Of a DNA stretch of 64,000 nucleotides, positions 21,528-29,427 are shown one piece after another. How positions within the stretch are numbered: the first letter of the stretch is position 1; each line of letters begins with the position of its first letter. A model generated the notes under the pieces. The model was not told the DNA's origin. It worked only from the letters and a program-made list of their open reading frames with translations, and did no database searches. The DNA comes from Prosthecobacter algae (lineage in GTDB: Bacteria; Verrucomicrobiota; Verrucomicrobiia; Verrucomicrobiales; Verrucomicrobiaceae). The stretch spans positions 496,001-560,000 of the forward strand of contig NZ_BAABIA010000001.1 of assembly GCF_039542385.1 (NCBI RefSeq), given 5' to 3'. Both the position numbers and the translations under genes were made by a program.

Positions 21528-22328
21528 ATGATGCTCTCCCAAACATCCGCTCTGTTGCGGGCGGAACTGCACTGCCACACCACGGCCTCCAGTGATGGCA
21601 TGATCACGCCGGATGGACTGCTGAAGGCGGCCCGTCTGCATAAGCTGGATATCATCGCCATCACGGATCACGACACCACCGTGGGAGCGTTTGAATTCAA
21701 GAAATGGTTTCGCAGGAAGAATTCGCCCACGGAGATCCTCATTGGTGAAGAGCGCACGCTGGCCAACAAATGCCACATCATCGGCCTTTTTCTCCAGGGG
21801 GACATTGCCTCCACGGAACTGCAGCCGGTCATGGATGAGATTCACGCCCAGGGCGGCCTGGTGCTGGTGCCGCATCCGTATCGCTTGAAAGACGGTTTGT
21901 TAGGCCCGCGTGGTCTTGGCTTTTCCGGCCTGGCCTCGGTCGATGCCTTTGAAATCCACAATGCCAAAGGCAGCCACGCAGACAACACACGCATGCGTGA
22001 GGACATGCCGGGCTTGCCCTGTGGCATCTTTGGCGGCAGCGACGCTCATTATGAGGCCGATGTGGGCCAGTGTGTGAACGAGATGGAGGTCTGCGGCTCG
22101 GCCGAGGCGACCGTTCGCGCCATGCTGGCCCGCCGCACTCCATTCCATATCCTCGCCAAGGCCCAGCACGCCAGTTCGGGCGAGCGCAAGTATGCCTCGG
22201 GATACTACGCCGTGAAGCGCTTTGTCCAGGTGCCGAAGCCGCTGCTTCCGCTGGCGAAAAAAGCCTACCGCCTTTATTGGAATGCCCGTCAGGGAAATCG
22301 GCCGCACTCGCTCACCGAGATCGCCTAG
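21528..22328 (+). CDS. PHP-domain metal-dependent phosphoesterase
   Basis: A 266-aa PHP protein with all metal-binding motifs: 'ELHCHTTASSDG', 'AITDHDT', 'EERTL', 'PHPYRLK' and 'GGSDAH'. The family includes 5'-3' exonucleases/phosphoesterases and histidinol phosphatase. Because the next gene contains a HisC-like aminotransferase domain, a phosphatase acting on the product of that aminotransferase is a reasonable inference but is not shown by sequence. Confidence 0.82.
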   Translation: MMLSQTSALLRAELHCHTTASSDGMITPDGLLKAARLHKLDIIAITDHDTTVGAFEFKKWFRRKNSPTEILIGEERTLANKCHIIGLFLQGDIASTELQPVMDEIHAQGGLVLVPHPYRLKDGLLGPRGLGFSGLASVDAFEIHNAKGSHADNTRMREDMPGLPCGIFGGSDAHYEADVGQCVNEMEVCGSAEATVRAMLARRTPFHILAKAQHASSGERKYASGYYAVKRFVQVPKPLLPLAKKAYRLYWNARQGNRPHSLTEIA

Positions 22329-22344
22329 CATCCTGCCACCGACC

Positions 22345-24756
22345 ATGCATAAAAAGTCCATCCGCAAATTGGCCCAGCTTCACGGCTGGTGGACCTACCA
22401 GTCCTTTTTGAAGCGCACCCGCACCTGGTCGGAGGATCAGCGCCAAGCCTGGATCCGCAAGCAGATGCAGAAGACCCTCGTCGCCGCCTATGAGGGCACC
22501 CGTTATTATGCGGAGGTGTTTAAAGGCATCGGTTTTGACCCCCGTACCGACTTCGAAGGTCCGCAGACTTTGGCGAAGCTGCCGGTGCTGACCAAGGAGA
22601 TCATCCGCGAGCGTTTTGAGGACCTCGTGGACCCGCGTTACCGCCGCCTAAGCGCCTATGCCGAGACGAGTGGCACCACGGGCAAGCCCATGCGCATGCT
22701 GCTGAACGAGAGCTACATCGCGCTCGACTATGCCTGCATGTATGAAATGTGGGCGCAGGCCGGGTATCGTTTTCGCGATCCTTTCCTGGCGCTGCGCAGT
22801 TACGTTCCATCCCGTGTCGGGGACCCGCTGTGGATTCATGACAAGGCGCAGAACACGCTGTTCATGTCGGCCTATCATTTCTCCCCGCGTCTGGCGGAGG
22901 AGTACATGCGGGCCATCCAGGACTTTCAGCCCAAGTTCATCCGCACTTATCCTTCTTCCCTCCTGGTGCTGGCAGAATATCTGGAGCGCACAGGCCAGAA
23001 GTTGCCTTCAGTGAAGGGTTTGTTCACGGCGTCCGAAACGTTAGCTCTTCACGAACGCGAGGCCATCGAGCGCGTGTTTGGCAAGATCCTCTTTGACTGG
23101 TATGGCATGACGGAGCCCACCCTCGTCGCCTATGAAGGGGCGGATCATGATGGGCTGAATATCGTCTGGCAGTATGGTCATGCGGAGTTTTTGCCGGATG
23201 ACACCCTGGCTCCAGGCGACTGCCGCCTCATCGCCACCAGCCTGCAAAATCCGGTGATGCCCTTCATCCGATATGACACGGGCGACATCGTCACGCGCCA
23301 TGCCTCGGAGAGTGAGGCGACCCTCTATCCTCGCAAGCTTGCCCGTGTGCAGGGGCGCAAAGATGACGTCATCCTCACGCCCGATGGCCGCCGCCTGCCC
23401 TCGGTGAATTTCTACTCGGTCTTCCGTTCGGCCCCTGGGGTGGTGAGATTTCAGATCGTCCAATATGGGGCATCGGACATCGTGGTGAACATCGAAAGCA
23501 CCGAGGGCACCTTTGAGCGGCATCCTGCCTTCACGAAGGTGAAGGAAGAGCTGCGTTCCCGGTTTGGCGATGCCATGGCTGTGGAGTATCGCATCAACCA
23601 GCGTTTTGAAACGAACCGCGATGGCAAGACGCCCGTGGTCGTCCGACGCCGGGCCAACAAGGCTGTGGAGGAGCGCAAAGAATACGTGCTGTCCTCGCAG
23701 GTCGCATGGTCGCGTTCCAGGGCAGGGGAGGACATCCTCAAACTCGATTGGAATGAGGCGGACAGGCTGCCTTCGGAGCGTGTGCGGGCGCGGCTGGCGG
23801 CCCTGGTGCAGGATCCGCATTCCATCATCTGGTACCCTGAGGCCTACCCGGCTGCGCTGCATCAGGCCCTGGCTACGCATCATCAGGTGGCCGAGGCCAA
23901 TCTGCTGGCCACGCATGGGTCCGACATGGCCCTGGCTTACCTCACTCAATGTTATGTCACCAGCGGGGACAAGGTGATGATCGTCGCCCCTGGGTACGAC
24001 AATTTCCGCGCAGTGGCGGAACAGCGGGGCGGTCAGGCCCTGCATTTCACCTTCAATGGCGAGGGCGAGTATCCGCTGCAGGAAATGCTGCGCACGATCC
24101 AGGCGGAACTCCCTCGGCTGATTTACCTGACGAATCCAAACAACCCGATCGGCTACGTGCTTTCTCCTGAAAGCATTGCGGCGATTTGCTCAGCGGCGGC
24201 CAAAGAGTCCGCCCTGGTGGTGGTGGATGAAGCCTACGCCGAGTTTGCCGAAACGGACTGTGTTTCCCTCATCAGCCAGTTTTCGAACCTCGTCATCGTG
24301 CGCACTTTTTCCAAGGCCTTTGGGTTGGCGGGGCTGCGCGTGGGCTACCTCCTGGGCGACGTGGGGGTGATCGAGACGATTCGCCGGGTCGCCAACCCCA
24401 AGCACCTAACCACTTTTGCTCAAGTCGCTGCCCAGACCGTGCTGGAAGACTGGCCCCAGGTGAAGGCGCACATCGAGGAAGTGAAGGTGCAGCGCAGCCG
24501 TTTCATTGCCTTTCTTCAGTCGCATCAGGTGAAATGCTTCCCTTCTCATGGCAATTTTGTTCTTTTCCAAATGCCGCAGGCATCAGCCCTAGCGCGTTGG
24601 TTTGAAGCCAAGGGTATTTTGATTCGCGACCGCTCCGGCCAGTTGGCCGACAGTGTACGCATCACCATTGGCGGAAAGGAAAGCACCGACTGCCTGATCG
24701 CGATGTTTGAAGAATATTGGCGCGCCCAGGCCGCTGGTGAGATGACGGATGGCTGA
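22345..24756 (+). CDS. Fusion: PaaK/CapK-like adenylate-forming enzyme + HisC-like aminotransferase
   Basis: An 803-aa two-domain protein. Residues ~1-440 are a CapK/phenylacetate-CoA ligase-like adenylating domain with P-loop TSGTTGKP (108-115), YGMTEP (253-258) and RYDTGD (309-314). Residues ~462-803 are a class I/II aminotransferase of histidinol-phosphate type with NPNNP (597-601), DEAY (629-632), PLP-binding Lys657 in 'RTFSKAFGLAGLRVGY' and the substrate Arg in 'VRITIGG'. Both domains look catalytically intact. The start is ATG 22345, 16 nt after the PHP gene. I infer that it aminates a phosphorylated or carboxylic substrate and activates a carboxylate in one pathway, possibly modifying the glycan. 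Confidence 0.85.
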   Translation: MHKKSIRKLAQLHGWWTYQSFLKRTRTWSEDQRQAWIRKQMQKTLVAAYEGTRYYAEVFKGIGFDPRTDFEGPQTLAKLPVLTKEIIRERFEDLVDPRYRRLSAYAETSGTTGKPMRMLLNESYIALDYACMYEMWAQAGYRFRDPFLALRSYVPSRVGDPLWIHDKAQNTLFMSAYHFSPRLAEEYMRAIQDFQPKFIRTYPSSLLVLAEYLERTGQKLPSVKGLFTASETLALHEREAIERVFGKILFDWYGMTEPTLVAYEGADHDGLNIVWQYGHAEFLPDDTLAPGDCRLIATSLQNPVMPFIRYDTGDIVTRHASESEATLYPRKLARVQGRKDDVILTPDGRRLPSVNFYSVFRSAPGVVRFQIVQYGASDIVVNIESTEGTFERHPAFTKVKEELRSRFGDAMAVEYRINQRFETNRDGKTPVVVRRRANKAVEERKEYVLSSQVAWSRSRAGEDILKLDWNEADRLPSERVRARLAALVQDPHSIIWYPEAYPAALHQALATHHQVAEANLLATHGSDMALAYLTQCYVTSGDKVMIVAPGYDNFRAVAEQRGGQALHFTFNGEGEYPLQEMLRTIQAELPRLIYLTNPNNPIGYVLSPESIAAICSAAAKESALVVVDEAYAEFAETDCVSLISQFSNLVIVRTFSKAFGLAGLRVGYLLGDVGVIETIRRVANPKHLTTFAQVAAQTVLEDWPQVKAHIEEVKVQRSRFIAFLQSHQVKCFPSHGNFVLFQMPQASALARWFEAKGILIRDRSGQLADSVRITIGGKESTDCLIAMFEEYWRAQAAGEMTDG

Positions 24757-24786
24757 AAGGCTCTAGATTAAATCTCCTTACTTTCC

Positions 24787-26934
24787 ATGCTTCAACTCGC
24801 CCAATATCAGGATGGCCGCCTCGAACTGCAGGACGTGCCCCTGCCTGTGCCGCCTCCTGGGGGAATCCTGGTGCGGACGACCTGCTCGGTTATCTCTCCC
24901 GGCACTGAAAAAATGAAGGTGGAGCAGGCGCGCATGTCCCTGCTGCAAAAGGCCAAGGCAAGGCCAGACCAGGTCAAAAAGGTGCTGGATACGGCCCGCA
25001 CCCTGGGCTGGAAAGCAGCGATGGAAAAGGTGCGCAACCGTCTGGAATCCCCGTCGCCCTTAGGCTACTCGGCCGCAGGGGTGGTGGTGGCGGTGGATGA
25101 GATGAACTCCCGCTTCCGGGTGGGGGATCGCGTGGCCTGCGGAGGTGCGGAGTGCGCCTTTCACGCGGAAATGATCGCCGTGCCGGACTTGCTGGCCTCG
25201 AGAATTCCGGACGGCGTGGAGGACTGGCAGGCGGCCTACACCACGCTCAGCGCCATTTCGATGCAGGCCGTGCGGCAGGCCGGAACGCAACTGGGAGACC
25301 GGGTGCTGGTGCTCGGCCAGGGGCTTGTTGGCCTTTTGGCGACCAGCCTTTTGCGGGCTTCCGGCGTTCGTGTCATGGGTGCGGACTATGTGGGGTCTCG
25401 TCTCGATACTGCCTTAAAACTGGGGGCGGAACGAGTGGTCAATCCTGGCCAGACGAAGCTGGCCGAGGCCGTGCGTGAATGGACCGATGGCGACGGGGTG
25501 GATGCCGTGCTGCTTTGTGTGGGGGGGCAGGGAAGCGATGCGGCAGACACCGCCATCGCCTGCCTGCGGGATCGCGGCGTTATGGTCATCGTCGGCATTT
25601 ATGATGCTGAGCTGTCGTGGAAGACTGCCTACATGAAGGACATTCAGGTGCGCTATTCCCGCAGCTACGGCCCGGGGCGGTATGATCCGCAGTATGAGTG
25701 GGGAGGGAAGGATTACCCCATCGGCTATGTGCGCTGGACGGAGAACCGCAATTTTGAAGCCTGCCTGCAATTGATGAAATCGGGTCAGCTATACCTCGCG
25801 CCTGTCACTACCCGGCGTTCCCGTTTTGCGGAGGCGGTGTCTGTTTATGATGCGCTGATGCAGGCGGGCAATGCGGACATCGGTGTGGTGCTGGAGTATG
25901 GGGCGGCGCAGGAGATGTCAGATTCTCGTGTGGCATCCTTGGTTAGTCACTCGGAGGTTGCAAAGGCAGGTGCCTCCCGGCTCAGCGTTCCAGCTCCGGG
26001 GCTGGATGTCATCGGTGCGGGGAATTTTGCCCGCACGATGCTACTGCCTCATCTGAAGGGCCGCGTAGTTCTGGGCAGCATCGTCAACGCCACGGGTCTC
26101 AGTGCCCGCCATGTGAAGGAGAAGTTTGGTTTCAGCCAAGCGGAGACGGATGCCGAGGGCGTTTTTGCCAAGCCAGGCCGTGCCCTGATGATCGGCACCC
26201 GCCATCATTTGCACGCACCGCTGGTTCTCCGGGGATTGGCCGCAGGTCACCAGGTCTTTGTGGAGAAACCTCTTTGCCTGACCCGCCAGGAATTGGAGCA
26301 GGTGGATGCGGCCATGGCGGGGACCACGGGCAGTGTGATGGTGGGGTTCAATCGCCGTTTTGCCCCCGCCGCTGTCGAATTGAAAAAGCTGCTGGGCACC
26401 TTGCCGGGGTCGAAGACCCTGGCGTTTCATGTCTTTGCCGGGCCGCTGGCCCCGGATCATTGGTATGCCAATGTGGAGGAAAGCGGCGGACGCATCCTGG
26501 GGGAAGCCTGCCACTTTTTTGACTTTTCATGCTTCCTGTTAGGTCGTCCCGTGAAGGTGATGGCGCAGACCGTGGGCCGTCCCGCTACTCCAGATTCAGT
26601 AACGGCCCAGATCGAGTTTGCGGATGGTTCTTCGGCCCAGGTCATTTATTCAGCCGAAGGCGACTTTGCCTTCCCCAAGGAAAGCTTCCGCGTTTTTGCC
26701 TCCGGGCTGGTGGCCGAGTGTGAGAACTTCCAAAAGCTGACGCTCTTCCAAAACCGCAAGCGCAGTGCCCGCTCCTTTTCATCCAAGGGTCATGCGGAGG
26801 AGATGCAGTCCTGGGCGGCCTATCTTCAGGGAACGGCGGAGCATCCCATGAGCTATGCGGACATCCGGCAAAGCACGAGGCTCACCTTTGCGGTGCTGGA
26901 AAGCCTTCAGCAAGGAGCCGCAATCGCCCTTTGA
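24787..26934 (+). CDS. Bi-domain oxidoreductase: MDR alcohol dehydrogenase + Gfo/Idh/MocA
   Basis: A 715-aa fusion known from capsule/EPS loci. Residues ~1-360 form a medium-chain dehydrogenase: 'VISPGTEKMKVEQARM', 'GDRVACGGAECAFHAEM' and the Rossmann segment 'VLVLGQGLVGLLATSLL'. From residue ~410 there is a Gfo/Idh/MocA domain: 'LDVIGAGNFARTMLLPHL' and intact 'HQVFVEKPLCL'. Such proteins often precede a heparinase-like gene, as here (3 nt gap). It probably oxidises or reduces a nucleotide-sugar or lipid-linked sugar; the substrate is unknown. Confidence 0.87.
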   Translation: MLQLAQYQDGRLELQDVPLPVPPPGGILVRTTCSVISPGTEKMKVEQARMSLLQKAKARPDQVKKVLDTARTLGWKAAMEKVRNRLESPSPLGYSAAGVVVAVDEMNSRFRVGDRVACGGAECAFHAEMIAVPDLLASRIPDGVEDWQAAYTTLSAISMQAVRQAGTQLGDRVLVLGQGLVGLLATSLLRASGVRVMGADYVGSRLDTALKLGAERVVNPGQTKLAEAVREWTDGDGVDAVLLCVGGQGSDAADTAIACLRDRGVMVIVGIYDAELSWKTAYMKDIQVRYSRSYGPGRYDPQYEWGGKDYPIGYVRWTENRNFEACLQLMKSGQLYLAPVTTRRSRFAEAVSVYDALMQAGNADIGVVLEYGAAQEMSDSRVASLVSHSEVAKAGASRLSVPAPGLDVIGAGNFARTMLLPHLKGRVVLGSIVNATGLSARHVKEKFGFSQAETDAEGVFAKPGRALMIGTRHHLHAPLVLRGLAAGHQVFVEKPLCLTRQELEQVDAAMAGTTGSVMVGFNRRFAPAAVELKKLLGTLPGSKTLAFHVFAGPLAPDHWYANVEESGGRILGEACHFFDFSCFLLGRPVKVMAQTVGRPATPDSVTAQIEFADGSSAQVIYSAEGDFAFPKESFRVFASGLVAECENFQKLTLFQNRKRSARSFSSKGHAEEMQSWAAYLQGTAEHPMSYADIRQSTRLTFAVLESLQQGAAIAL

Positions 26935-26937
26935 CGG

Positions 26938-28785
26938 ATGAGCCTGCTGAAATCCATCACCTGGTACGCCCGCCGTTTTCAGGCCATGACGCCAGCTGAG
27001 GTGAGTCATCGCGTGCAGGAGCGGTGGCGGCAGTGGACCCAGCCCTCTTTCTTGAAGAGGCTGGAGGAAGCGGACCCTGGACGTGCGTCTGTGAATTCCC
27101 CACGGTTGCCTGAGAAGGCTGCCGCGACGATGGAACTGCGGGCGCATCTGGCGGATGAGGCGCGCCGGCTCCAGGCAGGTCAATGGCAGCTCTTTGGCTG
27201 GCGCGAGGTGGAAGTCGGAGCCCCGCCCTGCTGGCATCGCGATGCTGTTTGCGGCGTGGTGATTGCCCCGGAGAAACCGGCGCATCGTCTGAATCATCGC
27301 CAGTTGCCCGATGGCGCAGATGCCAGGACCATCTGGGAAATCAACCGCTGGGCCGAGATGACCCGTCTGGCCATGCATGGCTGGCTCAATGACGACCTCC
27401 CGGCCATCCGCACCGCCCAGGTATGGCTGGAGGACTGGTGCGAGCGCAACCCGCCGGGCCTTGGCATCAACTGGACGAGCCCGCTGGAAGCGGCCCTGCG
27501 CCTGATCAATTTTACTTGGTTTGACGCCATCGTCCAAGAGGCGGTGAAAGGGCAGGGGGCGGAGATGGTGAGGACCGCGCAGGCACTGCTGGTGAAACGG
27601 CTGGTGCCGGTGCATGCCGCCTGGATCTGGCGTTACCGCTCGGCAGGATCTTCGGCAAACAATCATTTGTTAGGGGAACTGTCGGCTCTTGTGGTGGCCA
27701 CCTCGCGCTGGCCGTGCCTGGCCTCAATGAGCTGCCCGGCGGATGTGGCCTGGGACCTTCTTGGGAAGGAAGTGTTGCATCAGTTTGCCCCGGACGGAGG
27801 CTCGAAAGAGCAGGCCCTCCACTATCACCTGTTCGCTTTTGATCTCGCCTGGCTCGCCGTCATGACGGTGGGGTGCAAAGCCGGAGCTGTGCATGACCGA
27901 CTACTAGCGGCTGCTGCTTATTTTCAGTCATTGGCCCAGGGCGGTGAAACCTGGGAATTCGGTGACAATGACGATGCCCAGGTCCTGCCCATCACTCTCC
28001 ACCGGAAAAATGCCACGCAGGAGTGGCTGGATTGGCTTGAGGGTAAGGAAGGTGTGTTGCATTATTGGTTAGGTTGTGGGCCGCAGATGGCACGACCGCC
28101 AGCGCACCGTGCCTTTTCACCCAGTGGCATGGCCGTGGCCGCCGTGAATGGATGGATGGTCCGTCTGGATGCTTCCCCCCTCGGCTTCGGGGCCCTAGCG
28201 GCCCATGGTCACGGGGATGCCCTCCATGTTTCGGTGTGGGATGATGGGGAGGCGCTGCTGATTGATCCCGGCACGGGGGGCTACTATGGCCACAAGGAGC
28301 TGCGTGCCGAGCTGGCTGCCTGGACGGCCCACAACGGGCCGCAGCCAGTGCGCGGTTTCCAGACACCGCGAAGAATGGGGGCTTTTTTATGGATGCAGCA
28401 TCATGCGGCCCCCTCTGTCAAAGCAGGCGAGTCATCTCTTGAAGCCACCTTTGGCCATGAAGGCCACGCGTTCCAAAGATCGGTCTCCATCCAAGACGGA
28501 ACGGTGACTGTTCAGGATGTGGAAGCAGGTGGCCAGACCTTCAGCGTCAGGCTCATCTTCAGCCCGCAATGTCAAGTGCTGCCAGCTTCGCCTGAAGACG
28601 GTGCGGACTGGGTGATCCGGCGTGGGGCCAAACGCTGGCTTCTCAAGGCTGATGTTTCTGGGCAGCGGGACGCATTGACGGAGTGTCGTGTGTCCCCGGC
28701 CTACGGCAGCATCGAAATGGCGAGTTGTCTGATGCTGAGAAGCCTCAAGGGCCGACTGACTTTCAGTTTGGTCAGAATGCCGTAA
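26938..28785 (+). CDS. Heparinase II/III family protein
   Basis: A 615-aa protein with an N-terminal all-alpha toroid region and a C-terminal beta-sheet domain carrying the heparinase II/III signature 'AAHGHGDALHVSVWDDG' followed by 'LIDPGTGGYYGH'. No signal peptide is obvious, so, as for homologues in EPS loci, the enzyme may act inside the cell or be exported by another route. Polysaccharide lyases of this family cleave uronic-acid-containing chains. It is the last gene before a strong terminator. Confidence 0.83.
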   Translation: MSLLKSITWYARRFQAMTPAEVSHRVQERWRQWTQPSFLKRLEEADPGRASVNSPRLPEKAAATMELRAHLADEARRLQAGQWQLFGWREVEVGAPPCWHRDAVCGVVIAPEKPAHRLNHRQLPDGADARTIWEINRWAEMTRLAMHGWLNDDLPAIRTAQVWLEDWCERNPPGLGINWTSPLEAALRLINFTWFDAIVQEAVKGQGAEMVRTAQALLVKRLVPVHAAWIWRYRSAGSSANNHLLGELSALVVATSRWPCLASMSCPADVAWDLLGKEVLHQFAPDGGSKEQALHYHLFAFDLAWLAVMTVGCKAGAVHDRLLAAAAYFQSLAQGGETWEFGDNDDAQVLPITLHRKNATQEWLDWLEGKEGVLHYWLGCGPQMARPPAHRAFSPSGMAVAAVNGWMVRLDASPLGFGALAAHGHGDALHVSVWDDGEALLIDPGTGGYYGHKELRAELAAWTAHNGPQPVRGFQTPRRMGAFLWMQHHAAPSVKAGESSLEATFGHEGHAFQRSVSIQDGTVTVQDVEAGGQTFSVRLIFSPQCQVLPASPEDGADWVIRRGAKRWLLKADVSGQRDALTECRVSPAYGSIEMASCLMLRSLKGRLTFSLVRMP

Positions 28786-28809
28786 CCGCCTTCTCCATTT
28801 TCCTGGGCC

Positions 28810-28838
28810 AAGACACGTTTGACCTCGTGTCTTTTTTT
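28810..28838 (+). terminator. Rho-independent terminator ending the glycan block
   Basis: A perfect 8-bp stem (AAGACACG 28810-28817, CGTGTCTT 28826-28833) with an 8-nt loop runs directly into a T tract to 28838. It lies 25 nt after the heparinase stop. Confidence 0.85.
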
Positions 28839-28842
28839 GTGC

Positions 28843-29226
28843 TCATCCTGCCCACTGATGACGACCGGAAATCTGGGAAAAGGCCTTGGAAAGTGCCTTG
28901 TTCAGTTCTTCCAGGGTGGCCTGCTCCAGCGCAGGATCCAGGGCTGTTGGCGCAGTGGCTTCCATGACGATGCTAGTGGTCGGCTGCTCATGCCAGGCGG
29001 CCTGCGGCGGCGTGTCGCTGATCGGCGGCACAGGCTCGGTTTCAAAAAGATTGGGAACGGCTACCTCGCGAGGAGGTGAGGCATAAAGCTCGTCCAGCGC
29101 CTGGATCTGAGCATCCAGTTCCTGACAGGCTTTTTGCAGCGAAGCCCGCACAGCAATGAGACGCGCCTTCACCGCGGCGAGGTCGTCTTGGGGTGTGGTG
29201 AGATCGGGCAGTGCAGGCAGGGTCAT
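28843..29226 (-). CDS. Small hypothetical protein with coiled-coil N-terminal half
   Basis: A 127-aa acidic protein. Residues ~14-50 form a predicted coiled coil ('LAAVKARLIAVRASLQKACQ'), followed by a proline-rich linker and a helical C-terminus. No recognised domain, signal or membrane helix. It converges with the heparinase gene and is divergent from the ferritin-like gene. The AT-rich region in front of it contains an 11-bp inverted repeat. Confidence 0.6.
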   Translation of the reverse strand: MTLPALPDLTTPQDDLAAVKARLIAVRASLQKACQELDAQIQALDELYASPPREVAVPNLFETEPVPPISDTPPQAAWHEQPTTSIVMEATAPTALDPALEQATLEELNKALSKAFSQISGRHQWAG

Positions 29227-29234
29227 GGTTAACT

Positions 29235-29271
29235 TTTTGAAATTTAGACGCCAATTCTATAAATTTCAAAA
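29235..29271. promoter_or_regulatory. Perfect 11-bp inverted repeat in a divergent intergenic region
   Basis: TTTTGAAATTT (29235-29245) and AAATTTCAAAA (29261-29271) are perfect inverted copies separated by 15 nt. They lie in the AT-rich 201-nt gap between two divergent genes. A dimeric regulator site is possible; hairpin termination is unlikely since no transcript ends here. Confidence 0.4.
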
Positions 29272-29427
29272 TTAATATACCGTTTAAAATGATTTTGAGG
29301 GTTCTTTGGCTGAATCGCTCGGAGTTTGCAACAATGAGAATGTCCCCTTGGTAAAAATTGCCCGCTTGTCTGTGCCTTTTGACTTGGACTTGTTTCGGAA
29401 GCCCCAGTGAGACGAAGATGAATAATA

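Noticed and set aside
23041..24045. 334-codon open frame on the minus strand
   Set aside because: Antisense to the ligase-aminotransferase fusion, whose motifs are unmistakable.
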